A stretch of DNA of 64,000 nucleotides, taken from an uncultured Alistipes sp. Its GTDB lineage: Bacteria > Bacteroidota > Bacteroidia > Bacteroidales > Rikenellaceae. Where the stretch lies: NCBI RefSeq assembly GCF_963931675.1, contig NZ_OZ007039.1:777657-841656 (forward strand), written 5' to 3'. Position 1 is the stretch's first letter. The number at the start of each line of letters is the position of its first letter. The notes beneath the pieces were generated by a model that saw nothing but the letters and a program-made list of their open reading frames with translations, had not been told where the DNA came from and made no database searches. Positions 26,501 through 36,400 of the stretch are shown in pieces. Position numbers and translations under genes: made by a program.

Positions 26501-27910
26501 ATGAAATTTCATACGAAATACCTCCATTCCGCACTGCTGTGCGGTGTTTTGCTGGCCGCAGGCTGCAGTGACGACCGATCCGACTCCTCCGACGGAATCT
26601 ACTCTCAGGCTCCGGTCTTCGAGGCGTTCTCGCCCGAACGCGGCAAAGCCGGCGACGTGATCACCATCACGGGTGAATACTTCGGCTCCGACCCTTCGGC
26701 CATCACCGTACTCATCAACTCTACGCCGGCCGCCATCCTTTCGGTAACCGATTCCGCCATCGCTGCCCTCGTTCCGGAAGAGTGCGGGTCCGGGGCAATC
26801 CGGATCGGACTGCGCCGAAACAGCGAAACCGGAAATCCAACCCTCTATGAGAAGACTTTCGAAACGCTTTTCATCTATACCGTCGAATCCAGCGTCTCAA
26901 CCTTTGCGGGGCGTTCGGGCGTGACGGGACAACACTATTTCGGACCACTGCTCACCTCGTGTTTCTACGCCCCGAGCCTGCTCATCGCCGACAAGGAGGA
27001 CAACTTCTATCTGGCCGAATGGGCTCGCGGCGTTCGGTTACTGTCGAACGGTGAGACTTCGTGGATGCTTCCGATGTACGGCGGGGGCTCTCCCGACCAA
27101 AACCAGGGAAATATCGCCACCGATCCCTATAACTACAATTTCCGCGGCATGGCCTTTTCAAACGACTGTTCACGTCTGTGGATTCTGGTAAACCGTCCGC
27201 AGTCCGACGGTCCCTATCTGGGTTACGCGCTCAAAAACGACGGTTATAAAATCTGGTACGCCGATTCCTCCGACGACCAACCCAACTGCGAAGGCTTGGC
27301 CGTCAATCCCGTCGACGAACAAATCGTCGTATGCCGCAACGAGAACGGATCGACCCGTATTTTCTACTATGATCCCAAGAGCCACACATCCTCCGAAGCA
27401 GCGGGATATACCCCCATCGGAGCCGAATGTCAGTCGCGGCCCGTATTTTCGAAGGACGGAAAACGACTCTACATCATCCACAAGGGACGCCATTGTATTT
27501 CCGCCTACGACTACGATCCGACAACCCATCAATTGACGGGCGAAATCCCCGTATTCGCCGGCGTGAACAGCGAAGAACGTGCCTATGCCGACGGTACGGG
27601 ATCCGAAGCCCGGTTCGCCTTCCCCGAATTCGGATGCTGCGACGAGCAGGGAAATCTCTATGTAGCCGACAGCTGGAATCATTGCATCCGCAAGATTACG
27701 CCCGAGGGGGTCGTAACGACTCTGGCAGGTATTCCTGCTCCCAATACACAGGACAATCCCGCGACCTTTGCGAACGGCAAACTCTCCGAAGCGGTTTTCT
27801 CCCGGCCGAACGGAATCTGCATGGACTCGAAAGGAAACTTCTATGTTGCGGAGGAGGGCTTTGCCGACATCCGCAAAATTACAATCGGCAACGAACTCGA
27901 AAACGAATAA
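26501..27910 (+). CDS. IPT/TIG-NHL lipoprotein, probable surface glycan-binding protein (copy 1)
   Basis: The 469-residue product has lipobox C22 (LCGVLLAAGC), an IPT/TIG Ig-like domain about 37-125 (FEAFSPERGKAGDVITITGE, YFGSDPSAITVLIN) and an NHL-type beta-propeller about 135-465 (NFYLAEWARGVRLLS, GNLYVADSWNHCIRKITPEG, GICMDSKGNFYVAEEG). The ATG at 26501 is used; longer frames upstream overlap the previous gene. IPT-NHL lipoproteins occur in many Bacteroidales PULs, where they are thought to bind the glycan or organise the surface complex. It is followed 22 bp later by a longer paralogue. Confidence 0.88.
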   Translation: MKFHTKYLHSALLCGVLLAAGCSDDRSDSSDGIYSQAPVFEAFSPERGKAGDVITITGEYFGSDPSAITVLINSTPAAILSVTDSAIAALVPEECGSGAIRIGLRRNSETGNPTLYEKTFETLFIYTVESSVSTFAGRSGVTGQHYFGPLLTSCFYAPSLLIADKEDNFYLAEWARGVRLLSNGETSWMLPMYGGGSPDQNQGNIATDPYNYNFRGMAFSNDCSRLWILVNRPQSDGPYLGYALKNDGYKIWYADSSDDQPNCEGLAVNPVDEQIVVCRNENGSTRIFYYDPKSHTSSEAAGYTPIGAECQSRPVFSKDGKRLYIIHKGRHCISAYDYDPTTHQLTGEIPVFAGVNSEERAYADGTGSEARFAFPEFGCCDEQGNLYVADSWNHCIRKITPEGVVTTLAGIPAPNTQDNPATFANGKLSEAVFSRPNGICMDSKGNFYVAEEGFADIRKITIGNELENE

Positions 27911-27932
27911 AACTACCTAAAACATCCAACAC

Positions 27933-29729
27933 ATGAAATTATCGTACAGATTCACGCTGCGCCATGCGGCGATACTTTGCCTGACGGCGGTCCTTGCTGT
28001 AAGTACAGCCTGCAACAAGGACGAAACCGAAGACGAAGACTCGACTTCCGGCACAACCAAAGTCCCCGAATTCGTCACCTATACACCCGAATATGCCGAA
28101 GTCGGCGTGGAAACCGAAGCGATGGTTCTGGGCCGGAATTTCGGAACCGATGCGTCGAAAATCTCGGTCACGCTCGGCGATACGCAGATGGCGATCCGGG
28201 AGGTCGGAAAGTCGGTCATCAAGTTCACGGTCCCCGCAACGCTCGACATCGGAACCTACCCGCTTCGGGCCCAGGTAACCTATGCCGATCCCGAAGGGCT
28301 GGAACAGACCGCTTCACATACGTTCGAAGTCGATTTCGAAGTCCGCGGTCGAGTCCCCGAAGTGACCGGCTACAAACCTGAAGCGGGGATCTATCCCGGC
28401 GGTGAACTGACGATCGAAGGCCGGGAATTCGGGTCCGATCCATCTCTGGTGCGTGTAACGCTCGGAGAACTGCCGCTTGAAATCAAATCCGTGGCTCCCG
28501 GTGCCATCGTCGTTACCATTCCGGAAGAGACTCCTTTCGGAACCTACGCCTTGACAATTGAAATCAAATACGGCATCGACAATGCCCAGACCGAAAGCAA
28601 AACCTTCGAGGAGTTCCGGGTTCTCAAAAAGGAGTATGTCGCAACTTCGGAAGTCTATGCCGGATCCGGCCCTCAGGGTGCCGACAACGGTGCCCGACTC
28701 TCGGCAACGTTCTTCGCTCCGCAGAGCCTGGCCTACGACGACAAAACCGGATCGCTCTATGTCGGCGAGATCTACAACGGCGTGCGGATGATCAACGCCT
28801 CGGGCAACGTCGCCTACTACCGGGCGCCGCAGGACAACAACCCCTGGTGGGACGGCGGGCGCATCACCTGTCTGGTATCGATCGAAGACGACCGTCTGGC
28901 CTACACCATCCGCGAAGCCCGGAACAGAAACTGCAAGTATATTTGGCTGGCAAGCCGCACAAGCGGCGACTTCCCCGAAGCCGTCGGATATCAGGACTAC
29001 AACAGCGATTTCGAATACGAGGACGTAGCCGTCAATCCAGTCGACGGATACTGCATCGTCAGCATCTCACGTTGGTGGTACTGGCGTACCGAAACTCAAT
29101 TCATGCTCGTCTCCGCTGACGGCAGTACGGCCAGCGAACCGAATATCTCCTGCTCTACCACGGACGGGCCCAATGCCGTATGGAACAGCCATATCTCCCG
29201 CGTGGTATTCTCGCCCGACGGCAAGTGGCTCTATATCGCCCGAGGCAGCAACGGCACGGATCCGGGAGCCGGAAACGGTTCGAAACCCGTAGCTTACATC
29301 GAGCGCTATCCGTATGACCCGACAACCCATACGCTGGGCGATGTCGACACGCGCGAAATCATAGCCGGAAGCACCAGCACCTCCGAAACCGGATTCACCG
29401 ACGGCCCGGTGGGTACTTCACGGCTGCTGGGTCCGACACAGATGTGTTTCGATGCTGCGGGCGAGACGCTCTATTTCGTCGAACGGCATAACCATGCCCT
29501 GCGCAAAATTACCGATCTCGACGGTATCCCCACCGTCACCACCGTGGCCGGGAACGGGCAGAAAGGATCCAACGATGTCTCAAACGTCCCGACCGAAAAC
29601 ATGAAGGAGATTACGTTCGACACTCCGAAGGGACTCGCGCTGGGCGATGACAATACTTTCTATATCTCGGAAGACGGCGAACGAAAGATCATACGACGGA
29701 TCTCCATCTCGCTCAAAGCTCAAGAGTAG
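27933..29729 (+). CDS. Double-IPT/TIG-NHL lipoprotein, probable surface glycan-binding protein (copy 2)
   Basis: The 598-residue lipoprotein (C27 in VLAVSTAC) has two tandem IPT/TIG domains, about 44-135 (VLGRNFGTDASKISVTLGDT) and 142-232 (YPGGELTIEGREFGSDPSLV), then an NHL-type propeller about 240-595 (APQSLAYDDKTGSLYVGEIY, MCFDAAGETLYFVERHNHAL, PKGLALGDDNTFYISEDGE). It resembles the preceding gene with one more IPT domain, so the pair probably arose by duplication. Likely an outer-surface binding protein working with SusC/D. The 86-bp gap to the next gene contains an imperfect GC-rich hairpin that may tune downstream expression. Confidence 0.88.
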   Translation: MKLSYRFTLRHAAILCLTAVLAVSTACNKDETEDEDSTSGTTKVPEFVTYTPEYAEVGVETEAMVLGRNFGTDASKISVTLGDTQMAIREVGKSVIKFTVPATLDIGTYPLRAQVTYADPEGLEQTASHTFEVDFEVRGRVPEVTGYKPEAGIYPGGELTIEGREFGSDPSLVRVTLGELPLEIKSVAPGAIVVTIPEETPFGTYALTIEIKYGIDNAQTESKTFEEFRVLKKEYVATSEVYAGSGPQGADNGARLSATFFAPQSLAYDDKTGSLYVGEIYNGVRMINASGNVAYYRAPQDNNPWWDGGRITCLVSIEDDRLAYTIREARNRNCKYIWLASRTSGDFPEAVGYQDYNSDFEYEDVAVNPVDGYCIVSISRWWYWRTETQFMLVSADGSTASEPNISCSTTDGPNAVWNSHISRVVFSPDGKWLYIARGSNGTDPGAGNGSKPVAYIERYPYDPTTHTLGDVDTREIIAGSTSTSETGFTDGPVGTSRLLGPTQMCFDAAGETLYFVERHNHALRKITDLDGIPTVTTVAGNGQKGSNDVSNVPTENMKEITFDTPKGLALGDDNTFYISEDGERKIIRRISISLKAQE

Positions 29730-29815
29730 CCGCCGGATTGCGGAAGGAAGGAACCCGGATTTCCGGTCCGGATCCCTCCCTTGCCTCCACTCAGTAAAAA
29801 AAAGACAACACGCAT

Positions 29816-30988
29816 ATGAAAAAATTTCTATTCCCCCTGTTGACATTCGGCGTCCTCTCGGCGATGGCGGCTTGCAGCAAGGTCGAAGGCGACGTCCGCT
29901 TCACCGAACTGCCCGACGAACCGCTCCAACCGTGGTCCCTGGAGAAGGCCCGCGACTGGTATGCCGAACAACCCTGGATCGTCGGTTGCAACTTCTTCCC
30001 GAGCACGGCCATCAATCAGATCGAGATGTGGCAATCCTCGACCTACGACCACGAGACCATCGATCGCGAATTGGGGTGGGCCGCAGAACTGGGATTCAAT
30101 ACCGTGCGGGTCTTCCTGCACAGCGCCGTGTGGGAGTATGAACACGACTCCTTTTTCCGCAACGTCGACGATTTCCTGACCCTGGCCGACAAACACGGCA
30201 TCAAGGTCATGTTTTGCTTCTTTTCCGGCTCCGGCGACCGCGTGGACCGTTGCCAGGTTGGCCGCCAGCTCGACCCCGTGCCCGGTATCCACAACCTAGA
30301 CTTCAAGGGCGATCCCGCCGTCATCGACGAAAACGAAAAGGCAATGCCCGAACGTTTCGACCTGATGCGCATGTACGTCGAGGAGGTCGTAGCCCGTTAC
30401 AGAAATGACGGGCGAATCCGACTTTGGGAGGCTTGGAACGAACCCGGAAACTCTTCGACCCGGGAGGATATCGTCTCCGAACTGCTCCCGAAAACCATTC
30501 AGTGGATCCGCGGACAGCAGCCCGTGCAGCCGATCACCGTGGGAATCCATGCTCCCGACCGCGAACACGCCGCTTTCGGGACCATCGCGCTCTCGATGTC
30601 GGATATCAACTCCTTTCACAGTTACAGCCCCTGGGAGGACCTCTACACCGATGCCGGAGCTGCACTCGTCGGCATGAAACATTTCGCTCTGGAGATGCTG
30701 GCTTACGGCCGCCCGGTCATCTGCTCGGAATACATGGCCCGCGGTGGTGAATACAAGGGCACCTTCCAGAATACACTCCCTTATATGAAGCAGTATGGAA
30801 TCGGAGCCATCAACTGGGGCCTGGTCTGGGGAAAGACCAATACTATCTGGCCCTGGGGGTCGACGGCCGGAACTCCGGAGCCGGAAGCCTGGTTCCACGA
30901 CATCCTCTATCCCGACGGAACGCCCAGATACCCCGAAGAGGTCGAATTCCTGCACAAGATCATCGGTGTGGACGACAACGGAGAGTAG
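29816..30988 (+). CDS. GH5-like (clan GH-A) glycoside hydrolase lipoprotein
   Basis: The 390-residue lipoprotein (C20 in LSAMAAC) has a TIM barrel. Clan GH-A residues are visible: LGFNTVRVFLHSAVWE (strand 2 Arg), acid/base E209 in WEAWNEPGNS, HSYSP in strand 6, and nucleophile E305 in VICSEYMARGG, followed by WGLVWGKTNTIWPW, the aromatic strand-8 motif. The order fits the cellulase-like/GH5 group, often annotated 1,4-beta-xylanase, but the subfamily cannot be set. It is the only clear endo-type candidate in the locus and may cut the polymer at the cell surface before SusC/D uptake. Confidence 0.85.
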   Translation: MKKFLFPLLTFGVLSAMAACSKVEGDVRFTELPDEPLQPWSLEKARDWYAEQPWIVGCNFFPSTAINQIEMWQSSTYDHETIDRELGWAAELGFNTVRVFLHSAVWEYEHDSFFRNVDDFLTLADKHGIKVMFCFFSGSGDRVDRCQVGRQLDPVPGIHNLDFKGDPAVIDENEKAMPERFDLMRMYVEEVVARYRNDGRIRLWEAWNEPGNSSTREDIVSELLPKTIQWIRGQQPVQPITVGIHAPDREHAAFGTIALSMSDINSFHSYSPWEDLYTDAGAALVGMKHFALEMLAYGRPVICSEYMARGGEYKGTFQNTLPYMKQYGIGAINWGLVWGKTNTIWPWGSTAGTPEPEAWFHDILYPDGTPRYPEEVEFLHKIIGVDDNGE

Positions 30989-31077
30989 TAACACGGTGTG
31001 ATGCCCGAAACCGGCGGATCGTCCGACCGCACTCGGGGTTCCCGTCCGATTTTAACCCGATTACAAAGCAATCATCC

Positions 31078-34000
31078 ATGAAAGCATATCAAAAGACCGA
31101 TTTCCGGAACAGACCGCATCTCGCACCCCTGCGCCTCATGCTCGTCCGTTTCGCCCTGCTGTGCTGGGGAGTGCTGTTCTGTGCGGGAGCCCGCGCCCAG
31201 GACGGCCGAATTACGCTTGACGTGCGGAACGTCCCCCTCGAAGAGGCGATGGCACGCATCGAACAACAAGGAGAATACTCGTTTCTCTACAACAAGACCC
31301 TGCTGGATGTCTCCCGGAAGGTGACACTCCGGGTCGAAGCGCAGCCCCTGCGCCGGGTTCTCGACCGCCTGTTTGCCGGAAGCGGAATCGACTACACGCT
31401 ACGGGGGCGGCAAATCATTCTTTCGCAGCGTCCAGCAGTCCGGACGCAGGCTCCGGTTCATACCGAGCAAAACGTTATCACGGGACACGTGTTGGACAAA
31501 AACGGAACACCGCTGGTCGGAGTGAGCATCATTATCGAAGGTACGACGAACGGCACGACAACAAATACCGACGGATCATTCCGTCTGAAGGCCAACACCG
31601 GAAACGTACTGACGGTCTCCTATTTGGGGTTCGAAACAACGAAAGTCGCCGTGACGGCCGGACGCAACGCGTATGAGATCACCCTGCAGGAGAGTACCGA
31701 AGTGCTCGACGACGTGGTGGTCGTAGGTTACGGCGTGCAGAAGAAAGCCTCAATTACGGGCGCCATCACCAACATCTCCGGCGAGGCGCTGAAGGTCAAT
31801 TCCACGGTAAACACCTCCACGGCGCTGGCGGGAACCATCGCCGGTATCAATAGCCGTATGAGCGACGGACGTCCGGGGGCAACCACGAAAATCAGCATCC
31901 GCGGTATGGATTCGCCCCTCTACATCATCGACGGCGTACAGCGTACCGAAGCGCAGTTCAACAACATCGACGCCAACGACATCGAATCGGTTTCGATCCT
32001 GAAGGACGCCTCGGCGGCAATCTACGGATTGAGGGCCGCAAACGGCGTGGTGGTCGTAAAGACCAAATCCGGCCGCAAAAACACGCGCCATACGGTCAAC
32101 GTCAAGGCTCTCTACGGCTGGCAGGAGTTTTTCAAGTTCCCGCAACCCGCCTCGGCTGCCTCCTACGTGCGGACGAAGTATCAGTCCGATGTGATCAAAA
32201 TGGCCGAAAATCCCAGCTATACACCCACATACTCCCGCGAAGAGTATCTCAAATGGCAGCAGGGGACCGAACGCGGATACGAAGGATTCGACTGGTACGA
32301 CTTCGCCACAAATCCCGGAGCACAATCCTATTTCGGAGCGAACATTTCGGGAGGTTCGGACAAGGTAAGCTACTACATGTCGCTGAGCAACACGGATCAA
32401 GAGTATGCCATCCGCGATTTCGGAGGCTTCAACCGGACCAATATCCAGATCAACGTCGATGCTGCCATCACCAATCGGCTGTCACTCGGCGCCCAAGTCA
32501 GCGGCCGACTCCAATCAACGAAAGCTCCGGGCCTCGGCGGCGGAGACGAGGTGGGTTGGATGCTTTTCGGTTCCTACCGCAATCTGCCGACCGTGCGACC
32601 CTACGTAAACGACAACCCGCTATACCCGGCCAAAACGGCCCCGAGTTACATCTATACCAACTTCGCAGTCACGACACTCTCCAAAAACGGAGAGGATACC
32701 CGCCGGGAACGGGCCGTACAGATCAATCTGAATGCCGACTACAAGTTCACGGACTGGCTTTCACTGCGACTTATCGGCGGATATTCGTTTCAAGACTCAT
32801 CCCGAATCAAACAGGTCAAGACATTCGACCTGTACGACTACGACGAGGCTTCTGGTGAATACTATGTGATCGACGGCGAACGCAACCCTTCGCTCTACAA
32901 ATCCTACGGGAACACCGAGGATTATACGGGGCAGTTCACGCTCGATTTCCACAAGCGCATCGACCGGCACAACGTGGCCCTGACCATTGGCGGCGAAGCC
33001 TCGCACCACATCTCCCCCGGACTGGATTTCACGTCCAGACCCCAGACAGACCTGACCACGCAAACCAATACGGCAACCTTGCAGGCCATCAACGACTATC
33101 TGGAGACTCCCCAGTCCCGGGCCGGATTCATCGGCCGCTTCACCTATGACTACGACGGACGCTACCTGTTGGAACTTCTGGGCCGCTATGACGGTTCGTG
33201 GAAGTTTCCGCCCACGAAGCGTTGGGGGTTCTTTCCTTCGGTTTCAGCCGGATGGCGCCTGACCGAAGAGGCCTGGTGGACGGAAGGAATGAGACGTTGG
33301 GTCTCGAATCTGAAATTGAAAATATCCTATGGAGTCGTGGGGGATGAAAACACTTCGGGATATTCGCCCTACGACTTCCTCGAAGGCTATAACTACAACT
33401 CCGGGGGTGCGGTGCTCGATGGCGAGTGGATCCTCGGATCGAGCTACCGCGGACTTCCCGTAACGGATCTCTCGTGGCAAAAGGTCAAGATGTTCAACGT
33501 CGGCATCGAATACGGGTTCCTGGGCAACCGACTGACCGGTGAACTGAACTATTTCACCCGCACGCTCGAAGGCATTCCCGCCAGCCCGGGCATCACGCTG
33601 CCCAACGAAGCCGGATTCACGCTCCCCAATGTGAACATGGCCTCCCAGAAGATCCGCGGCATCGACGGAAGCCTGAAATGGAGCGACCGCGTCAAGGATT
33701 TCAACTACTCGATTGAAGGGAACTTCACCTTCTCGCGCAAATACGAATGGGATCGGGAGCCTTGGGTACTTAGCAATTCGTGGCAGGAATATTCCTCTTA
33801 TTACAGCAAGCGTTACGCCAATCAATGGTGGGGGTTCGACTGCATCGGACAGTTTCAAAGTTGGGAACAGATCGCCGAATACCCCGTCGACATCGACGGG
33901 AAAGGAAACACCACGATGCGCCCGGGAGATCTGATCTACAAGGATCAGAACGGTGACGGTGTGATCAACGATATGGACAAACGACCGTTGGGATACCGCC

Positions 34001-34521
34001 AGGGAGATGTCCCCTACTTGAGTTTCAACTTCAACATCGCCTTGGAGTGGAAAGGATTCGACCTCGCCATGCTCTTCACCGGATCGTCGCTGGCTTCGTT
34101 CTACATGGATTTCGAAATGAAGAATCCCCTGCACGACGGCGGAAACAGCCCGGCATTCATGCTCAACGACGCCTGGCATCTGGCCGACATCGACAACCCC
34201 GCTAGCGAATACCTGCCGGGCAAATACCCGATGGTCCTCGACGGAAACGGAAGCCATACCAACTATCAAAAGGTCAACAATTTCTGGCTTCGCAACGTCA
34301 GCTACCTGAAGTTGCGCAACTTCGAACTGGGCTACTCGCTGCCCAGACGGATCACGCGAAAGATCGGGATCGAAAGAATCCGCGTCTTCACCTCAATGCA
34401 GAACCTCTTCTCGATCGACAATCTCGGCGAAATCGACATGGACCCCGAAATCTCGACCCAGAGCGGTCAGCAGTATCCGACGACCCGGGTCATCAGTTTC
34501 GGACTCAATCTAACCTTTTAA
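31078..34521 (+). CDS. SusC/RagA-type TonB-dependent transporter with STN signalling domain
   Basis: The 1147-residue protein has a signal peptide ending near AGARAQ, an STN (secretin/TonB N-terminal) domain about 42-116 (ITLDVRNVPLEEAMARIEQQ), a carboxypeptidase-regulatory-like domain about 132-220 (VITGHVLDKNGTPLVGVSII), a plug domain containing DDVVVVGYGVQKK and SISILKDASA-like sequence (SVSILKDASAAIYGLRAANG), then the beta barrel to the C-terminal Phe (ISFGLNLTF). It imports oligosaccharides across the outer membrane with the SusD protein encoded 9 bp downstream. The STN domain is the expected contact for the periplasmic part of FecR (20893-21921). Confidence 0.97.
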   Translation: MKAYQKTDFRNRPHLAPLRLMLVRFALLCWGVLFCAGARAQDGRITLDVRNVPLEEAMARIEQQGEYSFLYNKTLLDVSRKVTLRVEAQPLRRVLDRLFAGSGIDYTLRGRQIILSQRPAVRTQAPVHTEQNVITGHVLDKNGTPLVGVSIIIEGTTNGTTTNTDGSFRLKANTGNVLTVSYLGFETTKVAVTAGRNAYEITLQESTEVLDDVVVVGYGVQKKASITGAITNISGEALKVNSTVNTSTALAGTIAGINSRMSDGRPGATTKISIRGMDSPLYIIDGVQRTEAQFNNIDANDIESVSILKDASAAIYGLRAANGVVVVKTKSGRKNTRHTVNVKALYGWQEFFKFPQPASAASYVRTKYQSDVIKMAENPSYTPTYSREEYLKWQQGTERGYEGFDWYDFATNPGAQSYFGANISGGSDKVSYYMSLSNTDQEYAIRDFGGFNRTNIQINVDAAITNRLSLGAQVSGRLQSTKAPGLGGGDEVGWMLFGSYRNLPTVRPYVNDNPLYPAKTAPSYIYTNFAVTTLSKNGEDTRRERAVQINLNADYKFTDWLSLRLIGGYSFQDSSRIKQVKTFDLYDYDEASGEYYVIDGERNPSLYKSYGNTEDYTGQFTLDFHKRIDRHNVALTIGGEASHHISPGLDFTSRPQTDLTTQTNTATLQAINDYLETPQSRAGFIGRFTYDYDGRYLLELLGRYDGSWKFPPTKRWGFFPSVSAGWRLTEEAWWTEGMRRWVSNLKLKISYGVVGDENTSGYSPYDFLEGYNYNSGGAVLDGEWILGSSYRGLPVTDLSWQKVKMFNVGIEYGFLGNRLTGELNYFTRTLEGIPASPGITLPNEAGFTLPNVNMASQKIRGIDGSLKWSDRVKDFNYSIEGNFTFSRKYEWDREPWVLSNSWQEYSSYYSKRYANQWWGFDCIGQFQSWEQIAEYPVDIDGKGNTTMRPGDLIYKDQNGDGVINDMDKRPLGYRQGDVPYLSFNFNIALEWKGFDLAMLFTGSSLASFYMDFEMKNPLHDGGNSPAFMLNDAWHLADIDNPASEYLPGKYPMVLDGNGSHTNYQKVNNFWLRNVSYLKLRNFELGYSLPRRITRKIGIERIRVFTSMQNLFSIDNLGEIDMDPEISTQSGQQYPTTRVISFGLNLTF

Positions 34522-34530
34522 CACAAGAAT

Positions 34531-36378
34531 ATGAAAACTTTACGAACGATCTATACGGCAGGGATCCTGTTGCTGGCAGGTTGCGGGACGGCGTGCAACG
34601 CATTTCTCGACGAGGAGGCTGACAACGTTTTTACGCCGGAACAGATATTCTCCGACAACGCCTTGATCGAATCGGCCATCGCCAATCTTTACGGCCGGGT
34701 GGAATGGGCCCAGAGTTTCAGCAGCATCACCGAGTACACGGTGCTCGACGAAGCGGCCTACGGCTGGGGCGGGCCGAGTGAAACGGCCCAGTTTTTCCAA
34801 AACCACTGGCGCATGTACGACTACGGATTGATGCGTGAAATGAACCTCTTTCTCGAAGGACTCGACTCCGGGGCTGCCGACAACAACCGCCAGTTGACCG
34901 AGGAGATGCGCCGCCACTACGAAGGAGAGGTCCGTTTCCTGCGGGCATGGCTCTATTTCAACATGTGCGAGCGTCTGGGCGGAGTCCCGCTCATCGGCGA
35001 TACGGTCTACGAATATGACGGCAAATCGGAGATTCCGAAGATGTATGTGGCCCGGGCCACCGAAGAGGAGACCTATGACTACATCATCTCCGAATGCAAC
35101 GCCATCGCCGACTATTTTCTGGCCGACGTCGACGACCCGATGTCAAATATCCATGCCGCACGCGCCACAAAATGGGCAGCCCTGGCCCTGAAAGCCCGAG
35201 CGGCCATCTACGCCGGTTCGATCGCCCGCTACAACATCGCCAACGATTGTCTCATCCAGACTTCGGGCCGGGAGGTCGGCATCCCCTATGAACAGGCCGC
35301 AAAATTCTACCGGATTGCCTACGAAGCCGCCACGCAGATCATCGAGGGCGGAAAATACAGCCTTTACAACCAGAACAGCGACAAGGCGCTGAACTTCTAT
35401 GACCTGTTTGTCAAAAAGGACAGCAATCCCGAAGTGATCTGGGCCCTGGACTATATCTATCCGGGCAAGACCCACGACTGGACCTCGTACAACTTCGCCT
35501 CGTCGGTCAAGACGGGCGACTATGCCAATACCGTACTGCCGGTTCTGAATCTCGTGGAGGATTTCGAATATGTGAATGACCGCAACGGAGCCTTGAAGAT
35601 CCGCAATGGCGGCGACTACGTTTACTACGACAATCCCGAAGATCTGTTCAAGGGAAAGGATCCGCGGCTTTGGGGCACGATCATCTATCCGGGAGCCACC
35701 TTCCGTTCGACCCGGATCGACTATCAGGCCGGAATTCTGGATAAAAGTTCCGGGGCCTTCCGCACCGTTACCGGGACGCCGGGGCAGACCGATGCCCGTT
35801 ACGGCGGGGTCGTCACCAGCATCAACGGCCCGGTGGCCAACAACGACCTCTACATGAACAAGACGGGATTCAACGTCCGCAAGTATGTCTCCGAAAGCCT
35901 GGATCAGGGAACGCGCGGCAGCGACGTGTGGTTCATCCGCTTCCGCTACGCCGAAGTGCTGATGATCGCTTCGGAAGCCGCCCTCGAACTGGGTTACACG
36001 GGAGAAGCTCTCGACTACATCAATCAGATCCGGCAGCGGGCCGGAATCAGCAAACTCGAATCGGTCTCCATCGAGGACATCCAGCGTGAACGGCGTGTGG
36101 AATTCGCCTTCGAAAACCATCGCTGGTGGGATGCCAAACGTTTCCGGATCGCCCACAAGATCTGGGATGCAAGTGACAATGCCCGGCACTATGCCCTGTT
36201 CCCCTACAAGGTATTCGCTCCGGGGAACCCCGAGATCGACGGCAAATGGGTCTTCGAAAAGACTCCTTGCTACATGAAAAAGTATCCGCTTTACTTCGAT
36301 CGCATGTGCTACTACAACGGAATCGACGACGCCTGGATCACGGCCAATCCGTTGCTGAAGAAAAACCCATTCCAATAA
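34531..36378 (+). CDS. SusD/RagB-type glycan-binding lipoprotein
   Basis: The 615-residue lipoprotein (C18 in LLLAGC) is typical of SusD: N-terminal CNAFLDEEADNVFTPEQIF, helical TPR-like repeats (RFLRAWLYFNMCERLGGVPL, RATKWAALALKARAAIYAGS), and the C-terminal family block with IRFRYAEVLMIASEAALELG, YINQIRQRAGI and RRVEFAFENHRWWDAKRF. It caps the SusC channel and captures the glycan. Confidence 0.97.
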   Translation: MKTLRTIYTAGILLLAGCGTACNAFLDEEADNVFTPEQIFSDNALIESAIANLYGRVEWAQSFSSITEYTVLDEAAYGWGGPSETAQFFQNHWRMYDYGLMREMNLFLEGLDSGAADNNRQLTEEMRRHYEGEVRFLRAWLYFNMCERLGGVPLIGDTVYEYDGKSEIPKMYVARATEEETYDYIISECNAIADYFLADVDDPMSNIHAARATKWAALALKARAAIYAGSIARYNIANDCLIQTSGREVGIPYEQAAKFYRIAYEAATQIIEGGKYSLYNQNSDKALNFYDLFVKKDSNPEVIWALDYIYPGKTHDWTSYNFASSVKTGDYANTVLPVLNLVEDFEYVNDRNGALKIRNGGDYVYYDNPEDLFKGKDPRLWGTIIYPGATFRSTRIDYQAGILDKSSGAFRTVTGTPGQTDARYGGVVTSINGPVANNDLYMNKTGFNVRKYVSESLDQGTRGSDVWFIRFRYAEVLMIASEAALELGYTGEALDYINQIRQRAGISKLESVSIEDIQRERRVEFAFENHRWWDAKRFRIAHKIWDASDNARHYALFPYKVFAPGNPEIDGKWVFEKTPCYMKKYPLYFDRMCYYNGIDDAWITANPLLKKNPFQ

Positions 36379-36400
36379 CAGCTAACGCCTCGATTACAAC

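Noticed and set aside
33244..34269. 341-codon minus-strand frame in susC
   Set aside because: Shadow of the SusC barrel; composition and lack of motifs argue against a gene.
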